A stretch of DNA of 64,000 nt from Mesostigma viride (GCA_009746045.1 RPFO01001527.1:1-64000); one strand, 5' to 3'; shown: positions 13,700 to 39,228, numbered from the stretch's first letter. Notes: a model not told the origin generated them from the letters alone. Translations and numbers: made by a program.

Positions 13700-16500
13700 T
13701 CTCCATTAATTAATTAATTAATAGACACGTGACTGCGTCACGTGAGCATAAGTCCTCAGTGGGAGGGGAACATGGGATGGAATGGATGGTATATGCTATC
13801 ATCTAGGTCCTAGTTACAGGGGTGTGGGCACCGCGGCCCGAATCGCTATGAATGCCATACTTGGTCACACGCGGAGCCCCCACAGGCTTGGGGGTGGTCT
13901 CCTTCATCACTACTTGCCATCTATCCTTGCGCACCATCTGCCTCCATATTACAGACAAACCAGGAGGCTGCCCGGGGGTGAGCCCGTCACGTCTAGCGTA
14001 GCACATGTCCAGGCCGAGTCTATCACGAAAAGTCCACGGGTGGCGGCCCTGCCGCGCGCGGCCGGGGGCACGCCAGGTGAGGACATATCGCCCAGGCTGG
14101 GCGGGCTTGGTGCCAGCTAGTCTATCTGATGTATCTACCTGATCTGTGCGGGCCAGGTGCCCGGCTAGGCCCAGGCGCCTGTGCCTAATAATGTGGGAAA
14201 CATAGGGCAAATCAGCGTACAAATCCTCATTACTAATGTGCAAACCAAAGGGGATGTTAAGGGCCTTGCGCAGCATCTTGGTGACGGCGCCGTCGAGTCG
14301 TTGCTCCAGCTCCTGCATCAGTGTCCACGTCTCGGCGCCGTAGGTCAGGATCGTCAGAATGACGACCTTGAAGAGGTCACGCTTGACGATCCGGGGTAGG
14401 GCGGGGTTGCTCCACCAGCGGCGGTGGTCATGGAGGTGCGCCCACGCCATGCCGATCCGTGTCGTCATGTCGTCCTCGCAGTCGGGAAGCCAACTGCCGA
14501 GCAGCTTGAAGCGGCCTGAAGGAGGGTAGTTGACCTCGGCATCGTCTAAGAGGCGGAGTGTGGGTGGGGGCCCTGCCATGCCGAGGGCCAGGGCCTCCGT
14601 TTTGGGGCTGATTTCTAGACCAACCGCCCGAGCCTCGAGCGCCAGGCAGTCCAGCCAAAGTTGGGCAGACTCCGGCTTCTCGATGAGCGTGATGTCGTCG
14701 GCATAAATGAGGTCAGCTAGTAAATTCTGCTTGTTAGTCGGCCCCCCTTCCCCAAGCTCGTTCGTGATCGCTAGGCCAGGGGCACGGCCTGCAATGCTAG
14801 CAAAGCGAGCACGTGCCTGGCGCATAACATAATCCACTACAATAATAAACAGGTACGGCGACAGGACGCAACCCTGCCAGACGCCGGTCTGCAGTGGGCA
14901 TGGCGGGGTAATGCCGTGTTGAGTGCGCACCGAAGTGGTCGACCCCTCATACAGCGTGCGGATGACGGTAATCAGGGGAGTGGGGACGCGAGCGCGAGCA
15001 AGTACAGCCCATAGAGCGTCCCAGAGGACAGAATCAAAAGCCTTTGATGAAGTCGACGAAGATCAGGATGGCGGGAAACTCACCAGGTTGCAGGAGAGCG
15101 ATTTCCTCGAAGAGGCGACGCGCGACGAAGATGGCCATGACGGTGTTGCGCCCAGGACGGAAGCCCATTTGACTTTCCCCAAGGTGACAGTCGAGAGCAG
15201 AACGAAGGCGGTTGAGGATCATGCGCATGAACAACTTAAGTGCGGCGCTCTGGATGCAGACTCCTCTGTAGTTGGCGGGGTCGTCAGGGGAACCTTTGTT
15301 TTTGTACAGCATAATACGGTAGCTGTGCTGCCACTCAGGAATCGGCGGCGCGTCGGCAAGCAGGATCCGGTTGCAGACGTCAAGCAGGAACCCCGTGAGC
15401 GCCGTCAGCTTAATCACCGGGGCTGGGAGCTGGTCAGGTCCAACGGCGGCATAAAAGCGGAGTTGCTTGGCGGCGGTGCTCAGCTCGAGCTCGGTGAACG
15501 GCGGGAGCTCGTTGGGGTCGGCCAGGGGTTCCGTCAGGGCTGGGTACGTGTAGTCCTGCTCAGCGGCGGGCGGCGTGGGCGGCGCAGGGACGTCCGCCGG
15601 TGCTACTGCCAGGCGTGCGGCCGCCAGAGGGCCAAGCGGCGGAGGCGGCGGGGGGGCGCCGAGCAGCCGGGACTGGGAGGAATACCACTGGTCGAGCTGC
15701 TGCTGCGGTGAGCCAGAGAGCGTCCGCGGCGCCGGCTGCGCGCCGCCGGCGGGCCGTTGGGCGTGACGCAGGCGGGTCCAGGCGTACTTGCCGTGCTGGT
15801 CCTTGAGGTGGGCGAAGTACTCGCGGACATGAAGGTCCTCCTGCTCCTTGGTCGCCTGCCGGATGGCCGAGTGGTAATCGGCTTTGAGGCGGGCGTAGCG
15901 GGCGGGGTCGCTGTTGTCGCGCAGGGCTTGCCGGGCCTGGATGACGGCGGGGAGCCGGTGCAGGCTGGTGAAGCGGGGCGGGCGGCGGGGGGGCAGTAGG
16001 GCCCCGGCCGCGGGCAGCTTGTCAGCGAGGTGCCGAAGGGCCGATGCCGGGCCGGCAGCGAACAGCTGGGCGTGGCTGGCCGGGATGTCCAGCGCGTCGA
16101 CGAACGCCTCTGCGGCGCGCTTGTGGGCGCGTTTTTCAGGGAAGTCCTCCAGAGCGTCGTCAGATTTCTCGAGCAACTGAAGTGTGCGCAAATCAGGGGT
16201 GCCACGTGCTTACGAAAGGGCGAGGGGAATCGCAGGCGGATGCGGGCGGTGACGATATATGCGATGATCGGAGCGCACCAGGGGGATCACATGCGAGCGA
16301 GCAGCTAGTACAGATCCTTGATGACGCTTGCGCATTACAACATAGTCAATGCAGCGTTCAGTGCCAGTTGGCGAGGTGTGTGTGACCAAAGCATCTGGAC
16401 TATGTGGAAAGCGAGTGTTGGCAGTGACCAAATCGCATGTCGTAAGCAAATCAGCAAAAAGTTCAGTGTTGGCATTGGAGACCGTACCGTCCATATATTC
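13700..16500 (-). mobile_element. LINE (subfamily A): endonuclease end, reverse transcriptase, 3' end
   Basis: A minus-strand non-LTR retrotransposon, 5'-truncated near 16500. In order: the end of an APE-type endonuclease (16494-16210; ERCIDYVVM, then RSDHR), RT fingers and palm (16191-15034; YKNKGSPDDPANYRGVCI, GFRPGRNT, FVDFIKGF), then the RT catalytic part (14930-13803; QGCVLSPYLFII, LIYADDITL) and the C-terminal GHLARTDQVDTSD region. Only two defects separate these parts. The first is one in-frame TAA between the endonuclease and RT frames near 16210, which are in the same frame. The second is one extra A near 15034 in the sequence for FIKAFDSVLW. The 3' end has GGATGGAATGG-type sequence and a TTAA microsatellite (about 13703-13722). 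Few defects imply a fairly recent insertion. Confidence 0.88.
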
Positions 16501-17057
16501 TTCATATATTCGATCTCCATATATTCTTTTTTTACCACAGCCAGTGAAGAAATGTTGAAATCAGTAAATTAACAACGTACCGCCATCTGTTTTGTCAATA
16601 AATAGTTACACCTCGCAAACCTTACATTGGACCGTGAAAGTAGACAAAAATGGCAATATTGCCTTCAGCTAGAAATGTGGACATCCCTTGACAGCTGAGC
16701 ATCACTACAATCAATCCAGCTGCCATGAAGGGCACATATGTGAAACCGTGAGAAGTGCAACTGCCGTCTAGCCAAAGCTCCTTCAAGAATTTCCTTTCTG
16801 GACAAGCTGATTCTGCGTACAGTACATTCATCCTGTCCTGTCAGTGTGCAGTCAGGCTAAGACAAGCTGTATTCCTTGCAATTCTGCGCAAGAATGTTCA
16901 AATGCTCCAGATTTCTGGCCTGCTCTGGTTGTCTCATTGACATGCTCAGTTATAGCCATCCTTGAGACCATCTGCAGCATCAGCTCATCAGCCATCTCTC
17001 AGCATGGTGCCATGCCGTACAACCACAGCAAATAATCAGCTCCAACACTTTCAAGCC
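16501..17057. other. Intergenic, 3' flank of the unknown minus-strand gene
   Basis: AT-rich sequence without a recognisable exon. A minus-strand TGTAA near 16621 is the only candidate processing signal for the gene ending at 17058. Confidence 0.4.
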
Positions 17058-18526
17058 TCAGCTTTCCTCCCCACTTGCCCCCCTCTCGCCCACCCCATCG
17101 CCCGCATCACCGCCCACAGGTGGCCGTTGCCGACCCAGGTAGCTACGGGGGCTCGATGCCCCGGCCGCAGACACGCGGATGATGCTCGCCACCCTCCCCC
17201 GTGCGCGTGGCGACGGCTCCTGCTGCACTGCCGCACGCAAGGGCGGGCTGGGTGGCACGGGCACGGCATCCATCGGTGATGACAAGGGGCCGACTTGGCC
17301 CACACTGTCCCGCGGCGATTGTGTGGGGCTCGCTTGCCGGGTTCTAAGGGAGACATGCGCCCCATTTGCATCGCTCGCTCTAGCGTCACCCGCTCTTATG
17401 CTGGCGTCCCGGCCCTGTTCCATCCCTTTTGACCCGGATCCTTCGCGGACCGATGACCCGTTCTTGACACCGGATGTCACGCTGCCATCGTGACCATTCC
17501 CAGGTGCAGCGCCACCGCCGCGATGGACGCCGCCAGTATTGGACGAAGGGCCAGGATTAGTAAGCAGGGGTGCCGCGCCGGGGCCCGCGTCGCGCAGCGA
17601 TGAGGGAGGAGGCCCTGGGCTTCTCTCTCCACTTGTCGCAGTCGTCAGTGGCTGGCGGAAGCTCCTGGCTGAGGTCGGTCGAGAGGATGAAGGGCTGGCT
17701 GAGGGCGTGTCTGGGTTGGTGACGGTGACCATCGTGATGGCAGCCAGTCCTGTTCTCTCAGGACCGGGGCGAGGGCTGCCCCCAGCAGGGAGGGGTCTGC
17801 TCGGAGAGCCTGTCGTCGCTAGGACAGAGCCAGCGCTAACGGAAACAGTATTCGGGGGACCGGGAGTAGCATCCCGACCACTAAAAGGTCTCTGAGGGCG
17901 TGGGAGAGGAGACGAGGAGGCAGGCGAGGAGGCCCCACCGTCCATGGGATCGGTTCCACGTGGCGTGATAATACTGCCCGCTGCCTCCTGGCGGTCCTCA
18001 CCTGTGGAGGCAGTGGGGCCAGTAGCACCCGTTTTCTGGCAATGGGCACCACTGGCGCCAGCGGAGGCAGCTGAATTCGTGGATGGGGCCCCCTTGTCCA
18101 GCTTGACATGGACGGGTGATGGAAGGTCATCGCTCCCATGAATTATTTCCCTCGCGCCATCACTGCTCGCGTTTGCGACCCTGCCACCGTCTCTCCCTGC
18201 GCCATCCCTCATCACATCGCCGCTCCTCGCGTCATTGCCGGTCGAATCACCTCTCATTCTCTCGTCTATCGCTGTGCCATCTCTCATTCTTTCATCTCCC
18301 GCTGTGCCATGGCTCGTCAAGTCGTCTCTCGTTGCATCCCCTTTCGTCGTCGCGTCGTCCCTTACGGCGGCGGCGGCAGCGATGGCGGCGGCCGCGGAGG
18401 ATGCCAGGGTCCCTGGTGGCACGGCGTGCACGGCCGCGGTGACACGCACCAGCCCTATACGCGCGCGGCTGGTCACGCGAAGGTCGAGCTGGGCGGGGCC
18501 TGGTGATGTGTGTGTGTGTGTATGTG

Positions 18527-18566
<40 letters not shown>

Positions 18567-21467
18567 GGGGTGGGGTGGGGTGGGGTGGGGTGGGGTGGGG
18601 TGGGGTGGGGTGGGGTGGGGTGGGGTGGGGTGGGGTGGGGTGGGGTGGGGTGGGGTGGGGTGGGGTGGGGTGGGGTGGGGTGGGGTGGGGTGGGGTGGGG
18701 TGGGGTGGGGTGGGGTGGGGTGGGGTGGGGTGGGGTGGGGTGGGGTGGGGTGGGGTGGGGTGGGGGGCAAATTGCGAGCATCAAGTGGAGAATAGCGAAC
18801 GCATGCTTACGAATGGACAAGGTAAAACGGGGGGGGTGGGGGCTCGGGGGCAAGTGGGGCGGAAGGAAGGGTTTGAATAGAGGGCGAATGAAGTGCGAGT
18901 GAAGGGGTGCATGAAGGGTGGATGGAGGAAAGCCAAGCAAAGGGAAAGGCAGGGAAAACAATGGGGCAATGAAGGCTAGTACTATCTATTGAGGCGAGGG
19001 CACGCAGTGGGTGGCTGGAGGGGAGGTGAAGAAAAAATGAAGACCGCTGGTATCGATCCCGCTCAGTGCAGATGATGGGAATGCAGACCACGTAACGTAC
19101 TTGCAACAAAATGAAACGGTGGCAAGGCCGACGGCTTCCGAAAATGGGTTGGTTTCCGACTTTCGCACTTGTTGACATGGCATTTCCAACAGCAGGTCCT
19201 ACGATCCACCCACCACCACCACCAGTGGAACTAATAGTATTAGTATTAGTATTAGAATTAGTATTAGTATTAGTATTAGTATTAGTATTAGTATTAGTAT
19301 TAGTATTAGTATTAGTATTAGTATTAGTATTAGTATTAGTACTAGTATTAGTATTAGTATTAGCATTAGTAGTAGTAGTATCAGTATCAGTATCAGTATC
19401 AGTATCAGTATTCGTATTCGTATCCGTATTTGTATCAGTATCAGTATCAGTATCAGTATCAGTATCAGTATCAGTATCAGTATCAGTATCAGTATCAGTA
19501 TCAGTATCAGTATCAGTATCAGTATCAGTATCAGTATCAGTATCAGTATCAGTATCAGTACCAGTACCACTACCAGTACCACTACCAGTACCAGTACCAG
19601 TACCAGTACCAGTACCAGTACCAGTACCAGTACCAGTACCAGTACCAGTACCAGTACCAGTACCAGTACCAGTACCAGTACCAGTGTCAGTACCAGTACC
19701 AGTATCAGTATCAGTATCAGTGTCAGTATCAGTATCAGTATCAGTATCAGTATCAGTATCAGTATCAGTATCAGTAATTGTATTAGTATTAGAACTATAT
19801 GGCTTCCTGCCCTTTCAGAACAAGGGGTGGCCCTCGCAAAGCTAGCACCATAGGCTTACCCTCCCCCAACGGTTCAACCCCCCACTATGCTGTCCTCGTC
19901 ACTAGGCGTTCCCCCAACCAGGATGCCTCCCCCACTAGGTTTAACCACCCCACCAGGCTCACCGCCAACCAGGCTTCCCACCCCCCACTAGGCTGATACC
20001 CCCACGGGGCTCACCAGTATGCGGAGGGACGTCAAAGTGGTTGGCCCAGGGCATGGAGTTTCCGGATGAGACGCCCATGCCGTTATCTTTGTCGCCGCTC
20101 CCCTTGTCGGCCCCCTTCCCTCCTGTTCCGTCGCCCTCCTGTTCCTCCGAGCTGGCACGGTGCAGCAGCGACCCATCACCACTCCGCAGCGTGCACTCGC
20201 AAATGAGCGTGCTACTGCTGGCGCCTTTCTTGCCCGCTGCGCCCACCGACACCAGGTAGCTGCCTGGGGGTTTGCAAGTGGAGGAGGGGGATGGGGGGGG
20301 GTCGCGACGTGGCATGGCATGGCATGGCATGACCAGGTGTGGTGTGGCATGGAGTGGCAGGGCAAGACATGGCGTGGGATTGCGTGGAGGTCATGAAATC
20401 TGTTTGCTGGCAGCCAGGCCTGGCAATGGACCCTACTGACCTCTAAGAAACAGTACGGGCGGTTGCCTTGATATGCCGCAGGGTCCCATTTGAGGATGGG
20501 TCGAGCGCGGAGCAGCATGGATGCAACGGTAGATAGAACCAAAACAGGTGGATGGAACGATGGATAGAGCCAAAAGGTTGGAGGGTACTGGACTTTCCTC
20601 GTTTGTTCATTCCATGGCACACTGGGGGACGATTCACGGGATGTTGCCAAAAACTGCAACACCGCTGATATGGGACGCGCAAGCGACCGTCCGAGTAAAC
20701 CGAGCGTGACGACGAAACAAACGATCACCGCCACCCGTTGTACTCCAGAATGGACTCCTTGCACGTCTTGCTTGGGCTCTTCACCCAGAAACACCAAGAA
20801 ATAATAAAGCCACGGACGCACCAGCACCTACCTGGCCTATCATCGTTCAAGAGCACGCCACCTGGTCTATCCTCCTGTAAGGAACAGAGCCTATCCAAAC
20901 TAGGAGCGTATGCACCCTCATCAACGACTGTGCGCGTAAGCACCACACCTGGCCTGTCCTCATCCAAGGTCAGCAGGGCCAACCCAGCAACCACCCTACC
21001 TGGGCCCACTTGGATCTGGTACCCGCGACGGTGGCCGCGCACAAACAGCTCAGACGCCCGCCACACCAAGCGGGGGGACCACGGCAGAGAGCCGCTGACC
21101 AAGCCCGCACGGCCCTCTGTGGGAGCAGGCAGCTGTGGGGGGGCTGGCCGCCGCACCAGCCGCGCGGACACGCGCAGCACGCCCACTCGCACAAAGTTCT
21201 CCATGCGGATCTGGGGGGGTGGGGTGGGGGGGGAAATAATAATGCGTGTGCGTGTTTCAGTATTAGGGAAGAAGTGCACCAGGTTCTCCATATGCATATG
21301 GGGGAGGGGGGAGAGCGAAATATGCGCGTGTGCGTGTGCGTGTGCGTGTGCGTGTGGGTGATTTAGGGGACAAGTGCACCAGGTTCGCCGTGTGGACCTT
21401 TGGGGGGGGGGGGGGATGCAAGGCATGCGTAGATGTATGCAAGAGCGTGCGCGCGCGCGCGTGTGTG

Positions 21468-21519
<52 letters not shown>

Positions 21520-24500
21520 AGTAAACAGGTGCGGAACACGTCCAAGTTTCATCCAACAACGCTTTCTCCAACTCCTCAGACGCACTACCAAAGAAACCAC
21601 CAGCAGGCAAAAATATGAGTAGTAAAAAGATGGGGCATTTATGGCATTATCTCCAGAACGCCGTATGAGGACGAGTGAGGTCAACAGAGTAAATCTTCCA
21701 CGCGCTTGTTTACGAGACTAGTAAAATTCGATTCAATGATTGATGTGAAGGTGTAGACCCACCTCCAGGGTTACTGGGAGGCTCTCCGATGCCACAACAA
21801 ACTCCTCCTGCCAGCGAGGCACCGCCACGATATGCCCCCCTCCCAGCGACACCTGTCCATATCCACTGGCACCTGCATCCTCATCCCCTTCACCGTCCCC
21901 GTCCTCATCCTCCTCCGTCTCGGCCCCTTCGCCACCACCATTCCTGGCACCGCCGCCATTCCTCGACCCCCTCCAGTAACCAGCGTCGCGATGACCTTCA
22001 GACGTCACGCTGGCGTCGCCTCCCAACCCATCCCCCACGTCCTCCGAGTTATCGACCGGTATTCCCGCCCTGTTCGCATCCCGCCCCACGTTGCCCCTCT
22101 GGCTCGCTTCGGCCCTATTGTCTACTGCCGACCACGCCCCATTGGCCCTCTGGCCCGTATCTGCAGGGTCGGCCCCAGGCCTCATGACGCGTGCCAGCGG
22201 GATGAAGTAGTCGGCCGCACGAGGGTACGCATGCTTGCGTCTGGCACCAAAACCGCCCATCGATGGCATCCCGGTGGCGTCCTCCTCGTCCTCCTCCTCC
22301 TCGTCACCGCCCTCGCCCTCGCTATCGTCATCTTCAAGGAAGGAGTGTTCCATGGATGCTTCTCTCGACGGGTCAGGGGAGTCCGACGCCGCCCTGAACG
22401 GGGGGAGATGTCATCAGGTGGGAGAGGTGTTTAGGGTTGGAGATGGCTTCAAGGCTGACGATGGCAATGAGGAAGATGCCAATGATTCCATAAAAAACGA
22501 GGAAGATCTCAATTTCCAGCTGGGAATTTCGCTACAGAAAAACTTGTGAAAGACACAGCACCCTTGGAGACCCACTAGTGGAGACTCACCCATGCACCCA
22601 TCCATGTTATCTCTAGGTGCCAACTATAGATCACAATATCCCTATATCATCCCCATATTCCCTATACTACTATTATCTACCAGTATTCATGAATGTATCC
22701 ACTTAGTATAATTAAGCCACCCTAATTTAAGTCCACACTATTCTATAGCATCCGCAGCCACCCACCTGGCGGAGTGGGGTCGCCGCCGCCCCCCCGCGTC
22801 GCGCACGCTGGTGGCCACCTGCGCGTGCCGCGCCATGCGGCTGCGCTGCTGCGCCGACAGCCCGAGGCCTGACGGGAGGGACGTGGCAGACAAGGATGAG
22901 GCACCCGCTGATAGCGCACTGGTGGTATTGTCATGGCGCAGCGTTGCAGTGTCCCCGGCGCTCAGAGGGCGGCGGCGGAGGGAGGATGAGCCGGGGGAGG
23001 GGGAAGGGCTTCCCAATAAATAAAGCCTAGGGCTTCTCGCTAAATTGGCATCCTCCCCCCGCAGTGAGCTACCAGATGGCGCCGCAGTGGGACCTGCGAC
23101 CCATGAGCTGCCGTGCGCGGACGAGGCGTGACCGATGGCAGAAGGACCATCCCCGCCACCACCAGAAGCACCCCGTGGATCGAGCGCGCCGGTGGAGTCC
23201 TGGGCACTCTCTGCGGTGGTAGCGCGGACAAGGGCGGTCGCAGGGAACGCCAACGACGCGTGTTGTGGCTGATGTGGATGGATGGCATGCCGTGGTGATG
23301 ACGAGGCGGGGGCGGGGATGTCGGCCTGCGGACCACCGCGAGGGTGGTGATTGGCGGGCACGGGCCGGGGGCAGGCGTTTACTACTGGCACCGCAGGGGT
23401 GGGCGCGGACGCGGATGATGCGGAGGATGCTCGGCCATGCTGGGACGACTCCCTGGGTGAAAATCTGTGGATGCTGGATGTGGCCGAGGAGGAACCCCCC
23501 GTGGAAGCGTCCAGACCTTTGCCGAGGGATGGACCGAGGTGGTTTTGAGGAGTTGCATGGGGAGTGAGGGTAGTGAGGGAGCCACCCAACAGGCTGCCAC
23601 GTGGCGGGCCCTCATCTCTCAGCGGCGGGTGCCCACCACCGGTTGCGCGGCTGCCGCCCTTGAGAAGGCGTCCGGCCGCGTCGTGGACCACGAGGGAGCA
23701 CTGGAGGGAGAGCTCGGTCCCTGGCAGGGAGCGGGGGGTCCACACCTCGACGCAGTAGTGGCCAGCTGCAGGCGACGGGCAGCAAAAAAGGAGAGAGGGG
23801 TGTATGAATGGATGAGCGCGTGAATTTAAGCACAAGCTGGTGAATGAGCGCATTAATACATCACAAGCTGGTGAATGGGTGAATGGATGAATGAATAAAT
23901 GAAAGCACGTACGAACGAACGGATAGAGGGGGGAGGGGGGAGGGAAGGAGGGAAGGAGGGAAGGAGCGGGGGAAGCAGGGAGGGGGAGGGAGGGAGGGAG
24001 GGAGGGAGGGAGGGAGGGAGGGAGGGAGGGAGGGAGGGAGGGAGGGAGGGAGGGAGGGAGGGAGGGAGGGAGGGAGGGAGGGAGGGAGGGAGGGAGGGAG
24101 GGAGGGAGGGAGGGAGGAGGGAGGGAGGGAGGGAGGGAGGAGGGAGGGAGGGAGGGAGGGAGGGAGGGAGGGAGGAGGGAGGGAGGGAGGGAGGGAGGGA
24201 GGGAGGGAGGGAGGGAGGGAGGGAGGGAGGGAGGGAGGGAGGGAGGGAGGGAGGGAGGGAGGGAGGGAGGGAGGGAGGGAGGGAGGGAGGGAGGGAGGGA
24301 GGGAGGGAGGGAGGGAGGGAGGGAGGGAGGGAGGGAGGGAGGGAGGGAGGGAGGGAGGGAGGAGGGAGGGAGGGAGGGAGGGAGGAGGGAGGGAGGGAGG
24401 GAGGGGGAGGGAGGGAGGGAGGGAGGGAGGGAGGGAGGGAGGGAGGGAGGGAGGGAGGGAGGGAGGGAGGGAGGGAGGGAGGGAGGGAGGGAGGGAGGGA

Positions 24501-25192
24501 GGGAGGGAGGGAGGGAGGGAGGGATGAGCGAGCGAACGCGTGAATGCATGGATGGATTGACGCATGAACACATGAACGAATGAACGTTGGGGAGATTGAG
24601 TTGGTCAGCGGGGGTGGGAGAGGAGGCAAGGCAGGGAACAAAACACAGGCGGTAACCGTCGTTGGGGTTGTGGCGCAACCTTGGGCGTTGAGGGCCACTT
24701 GCCATAGCATTTGTAAGCCAAGTACCTTGATTGGGGCGGGTTAGGTACAACGTGTGCATGTGGGTGCAGGCGTGGGAGAGCGTGGTGCATATAATTGGGT
24801 TTCCTAGCAGATGTCCCTGGGGGAGGCAAAAAGGCTGGGTGTCTACACATGTATCTGCAAGACAACACGGGGGATGGCAGTGACGGCAGACAACCAAGCA
24901 TGCGGTCCGACTGTCCCGAGCACCTCAGCGAACACCGAGCATTCAATCCGGACTGCAACCTGGAGTGTGGGGGGGGGGGGGTCGCAAAGCCCAGGAAGCT
25001 TCTCCACGAGAGAAAGGCGCTGGTGTGAGCCTACACGGCGGGAAGCACCCCAGCACCACAAGTCTTCACCCCACTCCCCACCACGCCTGCCTCACCTTCC
25101 CGGAGCTTCTTCTCAAACAGCCTCCGGTCAATGCCAATGAACGGCTCAGAGGAGAGCGACCACAGCACGTCTGCGCCATGAGCCTCATTCAT
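17058..25192 (-). CDS. Unknown protein with duplicated beta-rich module, 6 exons
   Basis: Six exons join in phase to a single frame of about 1209 residues: 25192-25096, 23765-22766, 22393-21763, 21210-21000, 20263-20015, 18499-17058 (stop TGA). All junctions are GT-AG with pyrimidine-rich acceptors. I do not recognise the family. A segment of about 55 residues occurs twice: SEPFIGIDRR...AGHYCVEVW...LSLQCSLVV.DAAGRLL across exons 1-2, and SELFVRGHRR...PGSYLVSVG...LICECTLR..DGSLL across exons 4-5. The pattern suggests a beta-sandwich, loosely like calpain-type C2L domains, but this is only a resemblance. Exon 2 and exon 6 are long Ser/Pro/Gly/Thr-rich disordered regions, and exon 3 starts very acidic. 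The ATG at 25192 sits one base after a good acceptor (GTAATTGCCAG), so the gene may extend further upstream. Introns carry GGGA, GGGGT and AGTATT arrays. Confidence 0.68.
18507..18766. repeat. (TG)n plus (GGGGT)n array
   Basis: A TG tract (18507-18563) joined to about 40 copies of GGGGT. It abuts the acceptor of exon 6 of the unknown gene at 18500, so on the sense strand it is an ACCCC/CA tract immediately upstream of the splice site. The minus-strand frame reading Pro-Pro-His-Pro-Thr through it is intronic. Confidence 0.93.
19226..19790. repeat. Hexamer array: AGTATT, AGTATC, AGTACC blocks
   Basis: About 94 hexamers arranged in blocks: AGTATT first, then AGTATC, then AGTACC, then AGTATC again. 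The block structure looks like successive expansions of single-base variants. It lies in intron 5 of the unknown minus-strand gene. Frames through it (Leu-Val, Ser-Val, Tyr-Gln alternations) are not genes. Confidence 0.92.
21435..21520. repeat. (GC)n/(GT)n microsatellite
   Basis: GCGCGC followed by about 35 GT dinucleotides with one interruption, in intron 3 of the unknown minus-strand gene. G-runs and GTGCGT repeats at 21220-21420 precede it. Confidence 0.9.
23936..24524. repeat. GGGA array in intron 1
   Basis: About 590 bp of nearly pure GGGA with occasional one-base losses, the same motif as the left edge of the window. It is in intron 1 (25095-23766) of the unknown gene, pyrimidine on the sense strand. 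The 719-residue Pro-Ser frame includes this intron and is not a protein. Confidence 0.94.
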
Positions 25193-26301
25193 GCTGGCAA
25201 TTACAGCGGCAAAGGGGGCAGCTCATCTATACAGAGTTTGGTTTATTGAAGCACACGCTTTAGATAAACCCTGTTTCTCCAGGTTCGTGTGCCTTCAGCA
25301 AATAGCGGCCTTTCCCTTGACTAGCGCATAAAGTTTTCAGTATTGATCGAGACCCGATGCTCTCTAAAGGCATCCGGTCATGCACCTTTTCGGCAGATTT
25401 TGTCGTCGGAATGGGAAGGCATTCTGAATTAAGCCATAGTGCTGACATGAAGACGCCCTGTGGGAGTTGTCCATACTACTTTCCCGGGTATGAGGCGTGA
25501 AGAACGCGATAAAATACTCAGCATTGCAGACCAGTATGGGTGCGCTAAACCCACGTACCTTCGAAAATATTTCCTTGACCTTGGCCTAGGAATCTAACCT
25601 TGGCCTGCGAATCTAACCATGCGTGATGCCTTGTTGCAGGTGCAAATTAGAAAACGAAAAAATATATGCTTTGGTCATACCAAACACCTGATATTATTAA
25701 ATACCTCTCTGCCCGCTTCCACCATATTCGTTTCCATTGCCAGCAGCGCCTGCAAGCATTTAGACGGTCTAGACGGACGCAGAGATCTGTTCAGCATGGG
25801 CCCCTTTTCCCGCCAGAACGGATAACAGACAGGATGTTGCATCGAGATCGACCGTACCGCTTGCTTCGAAAAAGTCCTTACTTGTTATCTGCATAGATTT
25901 CCTACTAGAAAAATATCTTTATTGTTGGAGTATCGGCCATTAGAATTTCATAAGGCGTCCTGTTTCTGAAAGTGCCTCAGGAAAAGGAGGGAACGAGGGC
26001 TACATATGTTTTGAGTTTTTTTTGCGTGCCCGCGAAGATTGCCAGTAGAGAGTAGAGCCACGTGCCACACGCCAAGATCCTTGAATAAAAAATTCACCGC
26101 TGCATGCACTGTACACCGGTTAATGGCCGACAGTGCACGCCGGGGGACGTACTGGCGTACGTAGGATCGGCCCAAGGCTAGCACCGCAGTCTGGTAAACC
26201 GTTGCCCTTGTCTTTGCATTTTGGTACATTATCAAATTTTACTTTGTGAGCTCAGACTGGTCTAGATTTCGAAGAGGGACCTTGAATCTTGCGGCAGCAC
26301 G
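25193..26301. promoter_or_regulatory. Upstream region between divergent genes
   Basis: About 1.1 kb between the minus-strand unknown gene (first recognised codon at 25192) and the plus-strand NADH dehydrogenase (ATG 26302). AT-rich patches occur, but I see no definite promoter element. It may also contain an upstream exon of the minus-strand gene. Confidence 0.4.

Positions 26302-39228
<12,927 letters not shown>

Noticed and set aside
14923-15711. 262-codon plus-strand frame
   Set aside because: It is antisense to the LINE reverse-transcriptase coding strand, whose RT motifs are clear on the minus strand.
17058-18770. 570-codon minus-strand frame as a whole
   Set aside because: The His-Pro-Thr-Pro-Pro start is the intronic GGGGT array; the exon begins at 18499 after a good acceptor.
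19111-19845. Leu-Val/Ser-Val and Tyr-Gln repeat proteins
   Set aside because: Hexamer microsatellite in an intron, open in several frames on both strands.
22738-24897. 719-codon minus-strand frame as one protein
   Set aside because: Only 23765-22766 is exonic; the Pro-Ser part is the intronic GGGA array and the first part is further intron.
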